A stretch of 64,000 nt of DNA. Origin: Sanderia malayensis. Its lineage: Eukaryota > Cnidaria > Scyphozoa > Semaeostomeae > Pelagiidae. The stretch spans positions 3,782,001 through 3,846,000 of the forward strand of contig RQOL01000532.1 of NCBI GenBank assembly GCA_013076295.1, read 5' to 3'. Shown here piece by piece: positions 37,501-52,500 of the stretch. Each line of letters starts with the position of its first letter. Position 1 is the stretch's first letter. A model generated the notes under the pieces. It searched no databases. It was not told where the DNA came from and saw nothing but the letters and a program-made list of their open reading frames with translations. The position numbers were made by a program, and so were the translations under genes.

Positions 37501-40500
37501 ATGGCCCCGCGAGTCAGCCCGGAAAGTTGCAGCTAAATGACAGAGTTCTTGAGGTAATTATTCTTTAAGCATTTTACACCAATTAGTAAAGAGTGGCAGT
37601 TTCTTGTTAGTAAAGTTTTAGATGAAACGATGCTTTAATAGAAGTGATGTAACAGCGGCTGACTGCAAGTACCATATAGATAGGCAGTGAAGTGAGGCGA
37701 TGGCATGGCCAATTTGTGTTCCAGAATCTATGGAATGTGTCAAACGTGTCATGATACCCCTCCCATGTTCACCCAATTTGCGCATTTCGCATACGATGTT
37801 TGTCTACGGGATTTGCTTACCGGAAAACGAAGCATTTCTGGCCCCCAGACCACTCGTGTCGTTGTTTGTCCCGTATCTTCAGCAGGGCTTGTGGTTGTCC
37901 AGCTTTATGCAAAGTAAACTCAGAACATCGCTAAGCCAACTGAGGCGTATTTGCACTGGCACGCGCTTTCATCTCACCGCTTGAAACTCAACTGTTTGCC
38001 GAAGAGAATCGATTTGGGATCCCCAGCGATGGCCTTCACTGGTGTCAATATTATAGTTTCGGATAAAGGGCGCACACTTGCAAATTCCACTGTTTGAAGA
38101 TTGTGTGGGCTGTTTGCTTTGAACAAACAATATTTGGCCGTCATACCGAAGGTTTCGTTTACAGATGCATTCCACAGGTACAAAAATATGCTTGACAATC
38201 CAGCTATAAACTAACCTGCTTTCGCAATATTCTGCCGGCATTGTACCTGTTGCTAATAGTGTGCTGTTGCCACGGACTACCGCATTTCGGTCGTTTTATC
38301 TGATCAATATTTTGACCTGGCTTTTGTTGATAATGTCAGGCCGCGTCTTTTTGGGCCGAACAAGAAGTTAAATCAATATGGACTTATACACCCGAACTGC
38401 CCATGTCGGCTTCAGTTCTCGTTTCTTGTTTGTGAACTTATATCCCATGGAGATTAATAATCAAATCTTGATAATCACCAGCTCACTTAAAGATGTTTTG
38501 TTTTGCTATGCGATATTAGTATACAAAAAGTTATACATCTCACTTTGCGTGTATTTATATGTTATGATGTAACCGACCGTGCTGCTACACACGTTCTGAC
38601 GTTTGCAAAGGTTTTCCTTGTTTTACAAGGTTTCTTTTTGATATTGACACATGGAGAAGTTTAAGAGAACTGGCGTGGCTGAAGCGCGCGTTTTACGTTA
38701 TTCATCACACCTCAAAATGTGTCAATGAATCATTTTTTCCTTCATCCTATCTAACGGTATTTTCGCATGAAAGTCGCCCCACTCTCATCAAAGGACATTA
38801 TTCCAAATGTTTACCGGGTCTAATTGATACACACATCAATGCCTTAAACTGCAACTTCAATTAGACTATATTGCTCAAATTTCTCTCCGGCAGATGATAG
38901 ATTTTGTCGAATTTCCAGCTTTATGCATGCTAGTGTCTGGTGTAATTTCGCGCCCAAACCTCTTACCCGCGCAATATGATAACCCTAAACGAGGCCAATA
39001 TTCTCAGACCCTTATGACAAGACTCTCTGTAACAACACAGATAGCTTATGGCTTGTTCTTGCACATACGACTACACTTGTATACACCAGAGGCGTACGTG
39101 GTCCATGGTGTAGCATTGAGTTGATTTGAATTGTTAGAATGAGCATGTTGCTGTAAAGTTTGCCGCCGCAGCTAGGCACAATGAACACTTAATGAGATTA
39201 GTTAGCAGATTAATCAAGAACTTCACGATCTTCGCCTCTATCAAGTACACATCTTGTTATCTCAAGTTGATAATATTCTTTCGGTAAGATTTGATAGCTT
39301 TAAATGCACGCGCTTTAGCCTTAGTCTAAACTCTATCCATTCAACCATCTATCCATTGAATTACACATACACGCATACTCAGCTATATCCACCGTATTAC
39401 ATCTCATATATCATTCATTCAACTATTGTTTTCATCCTTTTTCATCTCCATTCAGACTGTAGATAGCATTTGCTCTCATCTCATATAGATTGCTGCTTTC
39501 CATTCAAATGTTAGCTCCATATCCAGTTATGATTTACTTGTTAATATCCACGTCTGCCTCGCATGATTTTTTTCCATCCAATCCTCTCTCGTTTATCCTG
39601 CTTTGCTTTCGCCGTATCTCCAATGTCCTTCAAATTAATATTGTTTGTAACATAATTCTAATCCATGACCTTCACTGACAAGCTCTCGGGTCAGTGGACT
39701 CGGACAAAAGCTTGTTTTCCCCATACAGCTACGCATGGATATTGCTGTCATTGTCTACTGCTATTATCATTACCATCTACTGTCGTTTCTTGTTTTTTTC
39801 TGTCTTGTCCAATCGATCTTTGACCTCTGGAGCTAGCACCGGAGGTCACCTCTTCATTGCCAACGACCTCATTCTTTGTGCCTTGGCGATGCGCAATGCT
39901 GTAGTTGTTGCTGATTTGTCCCGTTATCAACTACCATTTAATTAAAGTAATCCTTTTAGATTTAGAGAGCGTGAGAGAAGTTCCATTGGTCTTCTTGTTG
40001 TTATCGTATTCGGCGTTCACTTTGTGTAAAACCAAGGGAGAAGTCATGTAAGGGTGGCTTGGATTTGCGTCCTCGCTATCAGAAAGTGGTCCTTGGTGGA
40101 TCCAACGCAAAGTAGGAGATTTACATTAAGTCAAGGCTGAATAGCTAAGTATGTAGTGCGATAACAACAAGAAGAGCAGTGGACTTCTCTCACGCTCCTG
40201 GACATATTCTTATTTGAGACAATGCATTTTTGCAGAAAGAGACTTGTTTGAGACATGCTGGCTATCTTGCCTGTATTGAAACATATTGTATCCAACTAGA
40301 AAGTATTCGACCTGTGTTCAACTCGAAAGAAGACCGTGTAGTTTTCATTCAAACTTATCTTCTAGCAGTCTAATATCCATCACCTAAAGCAATAATATGA
40401 TATTCCCAGCTTATTGCGTGGTGGTGTAGACTTTCCCACTTTCAATACACGTCCACTGAAGTGCCCTTTACACCAACAGACTCCTTCAATGATCTCAATA

Positions 40501-43500
40501 TACTGTACAATTTCGCATCGTTTCTTCAAATATCATTGCACACCAATTATCACTGAAACCCTCAAATTGTGGACCGATTGCAAGTCGATGGAATGTTAAG
40601 CGATTTAAAGGAGTGTTTAGGCTTATAATTGCGCAATGCTTTCTTGTAGTTTTGCTACATGCAATGCAAAGTGGTTTTGCTGTGTGTTCTTATTGGCTCG
40701 TCCAAACTTAGTACTATGATAGACTCTAATTGTAAATTGAATCAGGGCGTTACTACAAAGCCATGCTATGCTTAGCCAATAGATTGTTTTAAAGTTGCCA
40801 AGCATTGCCAGCCACAGGCTGTTGCATATAAGCAAGAAGCGATCAATTTCGTCAACATCTTGAGTTCGACGAAGCCTTCTTTTCAGAATAGAGGAATCAG
40901 AGTTAGAATTAACAATGTCTTAATCCAGTTCTGTGTAAATAGATTTTCCTATTATCATTATTTGTATAATAGCATGATCAAGCAATATTCTCCCACAATC
41001 AATACCATACCCATGAATTTAACGAGATTAGCTAGAGCGTCGTGAGCTCTTTAGCTCTAAAGCTTGTTGCTATATACCTGCATACATTGTGAGGATCGTC
41101 GCTAGCTTAAGCCCATTATTAGATGTAGTTTTCTCAGTCGCGCAGTTCTCTTGTCCTGCAAGTTATACCGTTAGTGAATTGGATTTGAAATAATAAGCTC
41201 TTGCCTCACGCAGCGGAAGAAAAATAATTCTTGTCTATTGCGTAGACAACAGTCTGATTGTTCACTGCATATAGATGTGAGCTTGTTTTTTATGATATGA
41301 AGTGAGTAGGTAACTGTGTTTGAGATGACCAGATGTGTTTTTGTGAAGCATTGCGTTGCCTTTCACGCAGAACACGATAGAAAAGCATAGAGAAGTTTGT
41401 CATCGGAAAGGCGGCCTTGTAGTGTGTGACGTCATACACATCGATTCTAAGGTTTGAAGTTTCTGAACATGTGAAGTAATCCTGCTCAACTTTTCCAATT
41501 TCAGGTGAACGGTGTAAATCTGACAGACGCAACCCATGATCAAGCAGTGCAGGCATTCAAGAACTCACACGGTCCCGTCCTTTTGCTTGTCAGACGACAA
41601 GTGACGATCGGTTCGAGAAAACTTTGCAAATGGACACAGACGGATGCCGAAACGAACAACAACAACAACGAATCCTCATCGTCATTGGAAACTGTGCAAA
41701 AGTCGAGTGACAACACTGACTCTGCCTTGCCGTCTGGAAGTGAGGCTGACGACAGCCCCGTGTTGGTGAACGACAGTGGTACCAGATTGAAAGGAGACGT
41801 GTACGACTCGGCGTACGACACATTGTTGACGCAGAAGTCTTCGCGAAGCAGCCGAGAGTACAGCCTCGATGAGTCGCAACTCAAAGTGCCTCTACGTGAA
41901 AACGAGGATATTTCATCAGAGTGTTCCGAGGAGATAAGAACGCTAACGCCAGGCAGTGACATGAATTGCTACCGCAGCTCTTCATCCTCGAAGAGTCATC
42001 GCATAGATAGTCCACAGGAGAGGAATACGATGCCACGCAGAGGCTCGCTGAGCACCGATGACAGCCTCAGTCCCGTGCACGGTGTCAAAATGAGGCAGAA
42101 GAATAATAGCGACGGTGGTAGTGGTAGTCCAAAGAAGGTCATTCGAAGGAGCACCTATTATTTGGTTGAAGAATCGTTGGAGGAGATGCTGAAAAACGCC
42201 AATGAATTAAATGGCGAAAGAAAGTTATCGCTTGAAAACGAGGGTTCAATGACGCAGACTTCCAATGAAGTAGAATACGAATATGAATATGAGGTTAGTT
42301 GGAATTTGCTCACCTGTAATATAGAAGCCTGCTATATTGCTGGTCTGCTATCTATGAGAATAGACAAGACAGACTGTCTAACAGACGGACAGATGATTTC
42401 TTAGGCCATTGACAAGTCAACGTGTTTTGCGACGCGTAAATCACTCAGACCATAGTATGATTTAGTTCTAAGTCACAGCTTAGTCTCGATGTATGTATTG
42501 GTGTTATTGAACCAAGTGGTGTAACCAAACATGCATCAATGTATCAGGTTTTCCTCAGATTGATATGAAGTTTTTCAAGGCACCTTACCGCAGTACAGTT
42601 TGTTACATTAGTGGTTTTGTTACTTCGATTGTTCTTTATATCGAGATTGCCTGGTGTAGCTGGTATAAAGGTGTTTGTGGAAATATAAATCTTCACTTCT
42701 AATAATAAATGGCAGTCCCAAAAGATATAGATCCCTTGCCCTCCCTCCATTTAACATCCTCTAATCCCTTGAATTGGGCAAGATTTCTTATAGAATTTGA
42801 GCACAGCAGAGCTTGTCACTTGAGGGTTATTTGATTTGGCACAATGTCAGATAGGATACATATTTGGCACGAGATTGAATTTATTGGGAATCAGTATGTA
42901 GTAATGTGCAGAAACAGGGCTGTTTTTAATCCAGATGTGATTAAGAAGGACAGGGATGCCTGAAGCCATGGCAAATCCCTTGTATTATGTTAATAATAAG
43001 TGTTAAAAGTCCCAGGCTTTTCTTTATCTTCTCTGTAAGACGTTTTGCAATGGTTGATCATCTGCTGTGCTTCAGGTTCATCACGTTCAGCCATGTATGA
43101 GAATGTAAGAGGCCATGTTTCATTCGTTTTTGATGGCTTATGCTCGCCTGTAATCAAACTTTTCACTTGGTTTGAGTTATACCTCAGGAAGCTCCACAGT
43201 ATCTACAGAACATGGCATGTTTTTGTCGGGTAACAATCAGACGATTGCCATGTATTCTCACAGATTTGCTTGTGAATTTTTTTATATGGAGGAATGGAGA
43301 ATGCCTTGCTCTTGGCCCTCAGTAATCTATGAGCTCAATGGCTTGTCAAATGGGTTATAGCAGACAATAGGGTGTCTTAAACCGGAGCTCATCGTTAGTA
43401 ATTCGAAACAAAGTCCAAAAGCAACACCGCCGATAAACCTTGAATTCCTTGAAAGTCGTCCGTATCGAGTTTTAATGCCTGGGTAGCATTTGTTGGAACG

Positions 43501-46500
43501 TGATTGGTTCTTGTGGGTGCACAAGATCCTATTACCTATGCCTCTGAATATATATAGTAGCATATGCAGAGAATATGATAATTTATGCATATGCACGCTT
43601 TTTTATGAGAATAATTTTTGTTTGCAAGAATGACCATGGTCTAAAGCAGAATGGAAATTCAAGTATTACAGTGGAAAACCCTGTGGCTGGTGAAGCCATC
43701 TCTATTCGTGTTGCGTACAATGTACGTGAGATTTGCTTTTGATATAGCGGATTGAACGTGAGAGAGGCTTTTAGGAAAGGCACTTGAAAGAGCACTTTAA
43801 GATCCCCAAACATGTTGTTTCCTGCTTGTGTGATACCGTTCAAATATACATTTGCAGTGCTTAGCTTTTATCCTCGGAATGACTGAGTAAGCGAGGCCAC
43901 ATCTCTGAATGTCTAGACAATATTTGATGTCGCAGATAAAGCTTTGTTGGACATCACGTTGATGTGGTTTCAACGTTTGATATGCAACGTTTTTTTCTTC
44001 TGATAAGGACGTCTGCCTAAATATGGTAGTCAGTAGTTGGAGAGAGCATTTGTGGATCTTGTTGTTGTATGTATGGTGTGGTTATAATTGTAAATGGAAG
44101 TCGCTTTGTCTGAAGGTTGCAGCTGTGTCTATGTTTCCATTTGTGTTATTAAATGCAGTTAGGGTTTATTGCTAAGTGAGATGGATGTTGCCAGTAAAAC
44201 TGAAGCTTATGTTGCAGGTTTAGCTATAATATATGTATTTATAGATATTGCGAGTGTCAGCTTTCACTGAACACTGTAACCGAATAGTATAACGTTAACT
44301 GTCACCTTGCAATGTTGATATCTAAAACAGAGGTCGAGTTAATTGTTTCCCATTAGTGAAAGCCGCAATTACGATCGAGGATAGTCACATTTGATCACGC
44401 TAAATTGGTACATGCTGAATCATAAGTTGTATATCGGAAACCATTTCTATATTATCGCCACGCAGACAGGTTAAGAACGAGATGAACATTGCAAAACGCA
44501 GGACTGGTGTAAGGATTAGCTTGGCTCTCAGTTCCATTCTGATGTTCTTAGTAGTATTAATCATGTTAAGGTGATGGGCTTAGACAGATGTTTATTTCAT
44601 TAGTTCATCTCCTCCAATCCATGATTATGATGATGTTAATTTTTAGATACAGTATGATTGGATTTCAACTGACAGATTAAATATCTGATTAGTTTGAAGA
44701 AAGAAATTCCAGATGTTTCAGTCTTCAGTGTTCTTTCCTTCAGGCCGTATGGCGTTTTTATGAAGTCCATAGTTTGTGTTGTTGGGCGTCAATTGTTTTG
44801 CAACAATTTTTATTTCATTTCGTGGTCCGGAGTGGGGGTTCAAAAGGCTCCGTTTCCCAAACCGGATCGTTGATTTCTTAAATAACAATTCGTGGACTGG
44901 TAGTATTGAGATTGAGTGACTAGTCTTTGAAGCAATAGTTTGAATCTGAATTTGAATCTGAGTCGAAACTGAAACTGATTCAAGACTAATCTGAATCTGA
45001 AATACCAGTCACACTGTACTGACGCCTTCACACACAATAGATTGTATGTGAAGGCGTACAGCAGACACAATACAATTGATTGAACAGTAGACTATGGACT
45101 CGTAGATTTGACTGTTTTTATGGAATTGCACGTTTTCTGACTAACAAGACCCATCTCAACTGTAAGACGTCTACGTCTATACATTGGCAGAGAACTGATG
45201 CATCAAAACGCACACTGGAAAAGCCAGTTAATATTGGCCATACAAGGACAATCACCACGGCAGGCCTATGACTAACCAAGTGTACCCAGTAATTAATGAG
45301 CTTAAGATCAAATCACATAAGATAATTACAATATATCGACCACAGATCTCTGTTACATGCAATACTTAGTCGCCTTTCTAATGAATGATTATGATATTGT
45401 CTAATTGATTACTTTCTTCTTCATATAACAGCACGTTACTGTTCGAAATGAAAATGGAAGGCTTGGAATGCAGCTCTGTTACGGTGGGGAGGAAGACGCA
45501 GTTGGTGTCTACGTCAGCAAGGTAAGAATGAGCAGAAATCGTTGCAGTGAGTCTCGGTTTCAAAAAAACCAGCATATAGCGAATACAGTGAACACCCGCA
45601 TAACAGAACTATGGAGATATCCCGGGTTCTTATATGCGGGTGTTAATTTTACCCGGATAATATAGTGAGTTGTGCAAATTTTCAAGTCGATTTTCAAAGA
45701 GATATTTTTAGTTCTCCTGAAGGCTCGATGTCCCTCTACTGGTCGTTATGTTAGATTCTGTACAACGCTTACTAAGTCTTCAGACAACATGTTTCTATCC
45801 AATGTATTGCGTCGCTTCCTGGCAGCTCAATGCATTGCGTCCTGTTTGGGTTGTAATTACACGGCTTAACATGACTGTTGATGTTAATAGTTCGTGCCTA
45901 ATTAGCCAACGACCTTTCCATCTTGTTACTCTTGTCATGATAAATGCGGAATTTCCTGTTTCAAATCATCTAGAGAAGTTTTCTGACGTTCGTTCTACCT
46001 GCACACGTGGACTCTACCTATATTAAGACTTAAGGTAAACATTTTGGAAAAATAACAACCTAGCTTCGTTACAGTTTCGCTCGTGTTTGTTTACGTTTCA
46101 CTGTGACCAATCACATTGTACAATTGCCAATTGCGTCATCGTAAATATTGGACACTGACTGGATAATTATCGCTTGTGGACAAATGAACTGTGTATGATT
46201 ACGAGGAACATGAAATTGAATGAATCAGATTTGCAGCATCAATGACGTGTTTGTTCTACGCGACATTGCAAAACAAGTTATGCGTGCGTTTCCGTTCACT
46301 TAATGCCTGTTATGGCATGTTGCGGTTTTTGCCAATTCACGCGACATTTTCCGTTCCGATGATTTGTCAAAGGGCCTAATACTGGCACACGGGCATTTAG
46401 CAAGTATTTACAATCTTCTGATGCCGTGGGCCAGTGATTTGCCATTCCGTCGGTGTGCGTGAGTTTCCTATCGGCCTCGTGTCTCTGGCATCTTAATGCT

Positions 46501-49500
46501 TGCCAAATGGCGTGACTAGAACTTGTTACAATTTCATCGCACGCTCGGCTGCCAGGCTCCTGCTGTTCTGCCACGCAACAATTGCGCAGAAATGGACATG
46601 CCTCTCTCCGGAAAAACGTACATGACATTTAAGTGTAAATCTTTCACCAGAGCATGCATTTTTAGGTTTCTAACGTTTGGCGCCAAATTTCGGTTAATGC
46701 AGTCGAGACCGTCGAGAGGTTTTTGAAAACTCTTCGGGATCGGGACAAGAGTAGGAACCTTTGTATGGTATAGTCTTCATGGTCAGAGATTTGTTTGTGG
46801 AGCAAAATTGAATGCTGTTGCCTCACTAGGTAACTTATGCTCAACGTTATATCAACAGCGGTATACACCAATGTTGAAGCAAACTTAAGTGATGTTTTAC
46901 CAAATGCTAACAAGGAAGCGAAAACACTGAACATTTTGATCAGTTCACTTTTACATACATCCTAAACAGCTTAAAAGGGGCATTACAGATGCGATTTGGC
47001 AGCAAAGCCCTTTGAATGTGATTAAGTATCAACATTTGTTTCATGCTTCAGTATGTCCATGTGTCCTTTGCGAAGGAAATCAACAATTGGCTTGTAATTC
47101 TTTTATTACATGCGATTATGGACTTTGTTTGAGCGGAGCGTTTGGAAAGACTGGTATATCCGTATTTCGAATGATGCCGACTTCTGATTTATGATCTGTT
47201 TATTGTGGCACTGATTTCCACTCCGGAATGTGGCTGAATGCAAGCCACTCGTGTTAGGCCAACCATGCCATGCTAATAGGACAGGAGGAAATAGAGGAAA
47301 TCCATCGTTTAGGGTTAAATGAACGTGATGCCTCCACACAAATGCAAATCGATAGAGCAGGAGTGAGAATACTCGTCGTGGGTTATTGAGAACACGCGTT
47401 TTGTTTATAAGAAAGTTTTTCAGCCCAGTCTTTTTTAGCTATTTCCTAATTTCGGCACTAAAACGTCTCAGCCCCCTCTCTGTTAAGCGCCCTTTCTAAT
47501 GCCCCTCTGGATCCTCGAGCATTGAATAAGCCCCTCCCCCCAAGTTTTTACGATATCAACTGAACTGTTTCGTCTTTTGATGTTTAAGGGGGAGGGACTA
47601 GATTGCCGTGCGCAGTTGAGGTTGAAGTGAAGACCAATATTGGTCAGGTTGGATCTTCCTGGAATCCAGCGAAGATTGGCAATCAATGGAATAAGTGCTT
47701 TCATGGTCATCACAGCTAGTATGCATGGTAATCCTCTGTATGGCTGGGGTTGAGTCCAAACCCGAAGCCAAGCCAGCTAGCTGTGTGGAGCAAAACTGAC
47801 GATACTTCAAAAAAGCTGATGAGCTTCTCGGTATGCCGTTCAAATTCCACTGGAGAGAGTCCGGAGCAGACAAGAGGCTATTACCATGCTAATCTACGGA
47901 ATTGTAGACCCGGACCGAATATCAAGGAGAGGAATCGTGTGTCCCCACGTGCTTCCATTAATTTCAACCATGTCAGCTGTTGTTGACCTGCATGCATGGT
48001 TGCAATGCATGCTGGACAATTTATGTTGCTATTCTGTTGACTTTCTAAAACAACCTTGTACATATTTGGATACGAATCTCTTCGCGATGACATCCGAGGT
48101 ACATCTACACGATACGACTCGCGTGAAGACGATAAATCTTCATTCAAAATCCATCGTCATATTATCATTACGAAATAAATTTTCTTGACATGGTGTCAAT
48201 GGATTGTGGGACATTTCTGCGGCCAGCGATTCTGCGCTGCTGTTATTTATTATGGAATTTTTGATTGATCCCTCTTTTATGGTATCAACAAGCCCACTGG
48301 GCTATTTATGACTTCGTATTATTTACTTTGCCGAAAAACAGCACTGGCACTGTTTCTTGAAACATGAGCGCATTTCCGCGTATTAAATTCACTTTTTGTG
48401 ACTTTGCAATGGTCTGTTTTGGCTGGACATTTCGCTTGTTTTGTCTGTTTTGTCACTCACTGGTGAAAACAACCGGGCCTTTTCCATCGCTTCTCCTTTC
48501 GTTTCTTTTCGTTTCCCTATTTTTGGCTTTGCTTACCTTCTCTGCAGTCAACAATAGACCGCAATTTGACGCCAATTAGGTACCGTGTACATGGTTATGA
48601 ACTACAAGTAATAACAATTAGCTTTTTACTTTAAACCTAACGTGTTTTAATTATTTTTCAGGTTGAAAATTCCTGCATGGTGGAAGGTGGGGGGCGAGTA
48701 ATGGTTGGCGATCAATTGATACAGGTGAGAATAAATAGCATCCATGGAAATGTGGTTACGTATATAGTATTTACTGTCTGGTTTGGTAATAGTTTTTATA
48801 CCGGGTATATTTAATGTCTTCTGCAGAGGAGGATAGAATACAGGAAAGAAAGGGAATTTTTGCATCCAGCCAATCGTTTCACAGCATTTATATCACGTGA
48901 TTGTGAATTTTGCAAGTTGATTGGAGAGTCTTCGCGAGTGTAAATAAGTGGACCAATGAATGAAATTCAAAATTCTCATGTCAAAGGCACTGATAATATC
49001 ATGAAAAGTACATTAATTCCCCATGATACAAGCCTGGGCATGATATTTGGTCTAATTAGTACTCCATGTTGTCTTTATTGACAATTTCAAATGGCTCTAA
49101 TTGACAGAAGGTCTATTTAACTACTTTTCTCCGTGGGAGAAAACTCCTTGACACAAGGCCTGTTGCAGTGAGCAGTAGCTATCAGTTATGCTGGTCTGAA
49201 GTACATAGTTCATAGTTGGGTTACAGTTGGGTTGTGTAGCAGCCCTGGGCGTAGAAGCACAGCCTGTGCGTGACGTGTCCCATCTTCTTCTAGTAGTGTC
49301 TCATAATATATGTTATGGTCCCAAGTATCAACTGTTTGTTGCCAGGTTGATATTGTATTTTTTCTGGGAACTGACTAAGCACAGGGAGGCCCGGTGATAT
49401 TGCGTTTGCAAGCCAGGGTGCCTCGTAAACTACGCTGGACTGTAACAGCTTGATTTGTTATCATTTCAAGGCTAATCTTTGAGAGTTTCGGATTTCAAAA

Positions 49501-52500
49501 TAATAAGATCATTATCTGGAGTTTTGTTGAGTTGCGTTGAGTTGAAAGACGGAGTTGCAGAGATATAGAGAGTTTATAGCGTTATCACCGGTTTTTCACA
49601 GAGATGGTTAGATTCAAAGACCTATTTAGAAAGGTATATAAGAGAAATTTACTGATTTCAATATATACAGCAATATTTGTTATTACATACTCGGCGATTG
49701 TACAATGTGAGCATCAAGCAATGCTTAAATTGATGTATACAGCATGAATCAAAAACTTGTAGCTACAACTTTGTTTAGCAATATATATTGAACTGTTGGT
49801 CATTAGTTATATAGCGGTGTCGCAGTTTATTTGATATGAAACATCACATGTATGAAAACATTTATACATTTTTATTAGTTACAAAGCTACGAAGTGTTAT
49901 CGTCAGTCAGACAATCTTCAAGCCATTCTCCCTATATCAGTATCGTAATATGAAGTTTTTATTTGTGGTTTCCAAGTCTAGGCCAAAAATATGCTGTGGT
50001 TCGAAGCAGTCATTTCATCATGCAAGCTGCTGATAATTGTTGTTGTACCAGTCCAGCTATTTGTATTTTAAAACCTAAAATCTCAAGAAAGCGGCACTAT
50101 AATTATTAAACTCATTTCAATGTTTTACCAGCGCATGTGATGTAGGAATGCTGAGACTTGCGATGTAATAATTGAACAAAAAGTCCAGGACAACTGTGCT
50201 TTCTCCCATATTCATTAATCGATTATTTCCTTATTCATTCAACTATAAAACGAAGACCTAAGCTATATTAAGTGGTTTAATTTCTAAGGAATTGATAAAA
50301 TCCATTCATACTGTTCATATTTATCACCATGAACGGTGGTCCCTCTGTTTTTGCATTTCAATATGTGCGGATGAGTCATACGAAAATATGTACATATACA
50401 AATACAATATAGTGCATTGTTGTTATTAGTTGGGTAATAATTAGTAAAGGTTGCATTGAACTCACGAGTCCTGATAAACAACGTGACTTGTTTTATTTGC
50501 AGATAAATAATAACCCTGTGCACAATGTGGAAGAAGCTTGTAAGATATTGCAAAACAACGAAAATGTGGCCTTGGTAGTGGCCCGTCCTGTTATAGAGGT
50601 CAGTATTGCTGCCATATTTCAATATGTCCTTGAAACTTGTCAATTGTAGCTCCTAGCATGTTTTCTGGCTTCCTTCTGCCAACTCCATATATATTTCTCT
50701 TCTGATTTTGTTTTTTAACTCTCTTACGTTTATGACTCTAACTTATTTTCATCTGGTAATTAAGCCTTTTTATTATTTATTTGCATTTCCATGTGATGCA
50801 GATTATTTCGGGCATTATTATTGTAACCCGGTCAGGATTTCCCCATGTAAACAACAATTAGTTTACTGAACTATTTTTGCTCTTGGGTGCTGGCTTGGGT
50901 GTTTTAATTTTTCCATTTTAAAAGAGCTATCCACGCGTTTTTTAAATAAGAAACTGGTTTATAAGGAACCGGAGCTAGGGTGGCCAAAAATTAAGAAAAT
51001 TTAGTACTGGGTTCAAGAAACTTGGACCAGTCATCAGTACTAAAAGTCCCAGTTTTTTCTGGGCCTAGTACTAAAGTTCTTAAATTGTTGGCCATTTTAG
51101 TTCCAGTATTTCTATTTTATAAACCAGTTTTTTATAAGAGGCATCATTCATAGCTCTTCATAAATTCAATTCATGTTGAAACTGGTTACGTCAACTCTGC
51201 AAAGTTAAGTGCATAAGAGCTGAGAAGTTAATATTTAACCGAGCATTTGTTTATAGTTGAATATCTGTTATTTGGTATTGAAGTGCATATGTTTAATGTT
51301 TTTAGGCTAGTGATCAGAGTTCAATTGGCGTCACAATGAAGAAAGACGAAGCTCTGTTGAATACAGTTCTGGAAGGTGAGGCAGAAGTTGATATTTCATC
51401 TTCAGAACCGAGCACTGTTTATGAGCAGTTTCTCGGTTCCTCGACCGAAAAGGCGAGTGCTACCGAGTACTTCTCGGAAAACAGCCGAACGAAAGTGTCC
51501 TACGATTCTTCTCCTACCGGTAGTCAGAAGGAGGTGAGTAAGTGTTCGGAAAAACGAGATAAAAACTTGAGATTTGAATGTAAATCCGAAACCAAATCGG
51601 AAATCAGAGATGAAGTGAGATCAAGTTTGAAAGATTATGTGCTTTCGCGTCTTCGAGGCCATGATAAACACAAGAATAATAAAGAAAGTGACAGTGATAA
51701 AACAATGTTGACACCAGAGAAAGTGAAGGATCGTACCTTGGAGCGGAATGGAAACAGCAAAAATAACACTCCTATCTCCACACCGAGCTCATCACGCAGA
51801 GGTAGCGCGAGTAGTAAAGAGAAGCGCGTGAACTCGAGGTGCAATAGTCCTGCTGTAGGAGGCTCGGACTCGAACAATACATCACCTGTTCGTGAATTGA
51901 ACTCGAACCCGGCCAGACCGACGAGGTCTGCAATGAAGAAGGCGACGTCGAAACATCGAAGTCCGAAACACGTGCGCATGGACCCGAAGCCGGATTGGAC
52001 GTTGACCGAGAAGCGAGTCTGGGAGGAGTTCAAAATCATACAAAACATGGAAGCCGAGGAAGGGGAGAAGGACCAAGAGGCCAATCTGTCAAGCGTCGAA
52101 GCAGAGTGGAAAGTTCGCAGATCAAAGGACGGAAAACATATTTACATACGAAAACATTCGACGAAACCGCAAAAATCGAAACTTTTAAAAGAGCGCGCTG
52201 AACGTTTGGCGTTTGAGAGAACTGGTGTAACGACAGACGACGATGCAAACACGATATATTTGGGTAGATTTTGGAATAAGGAGGAGCGAAAACGACAACT
52301 GCTACGGCACAGACTGAAACGAGAAAGAATTATCGAGAAACAACTCGCAAAAGATTCTATAGCACCGAATCCGATGGACTCAGCCATGGCTGAAATTGTA
52401 CAGAAAAAAATGACCGCACCAGGACATGTATTCGATGACTTTGTCACTGTTGAAGAGATCCTCACGCAGAGAAATAGGGATGGAATTCTTGAAGGGCCTA

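Larger units (their letters stand above)
42294..48661 (+). other. PDZRN introns 4 and 5 (with exon 5 between)
   Basis: Intron 4 is 42294-45431 and intron 5 is 45522-48661. They carry two hairpins (45022-45057 and 45591-45644) and a C-rich patch near 47470-47600. No nested gene is seen. Confidence 0.6.
48725..51305 (+). other. PDZRN introns 6 and 7 (with exon 7 between)
   Basis: Intron 6 is 48725-50502 and intron 7 is 50599-51305. Intron 7 contains a long-hairpin MITE at 50951-51130. Otherwise no features. Confidence 0.6.

Noticed and set aside
37700..37984. 94-codon frame in PDZRN intron 3
   Set aside because: It overlaps other frames on both strands and shows no recognisable motif; treated as chance.
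47470..47600. C-rich then G-rich patch in PDZRN intron 5 resembling a MITE
   Set aside because: Only the C/G runs pair; no clear terminal repeat or target duplication.
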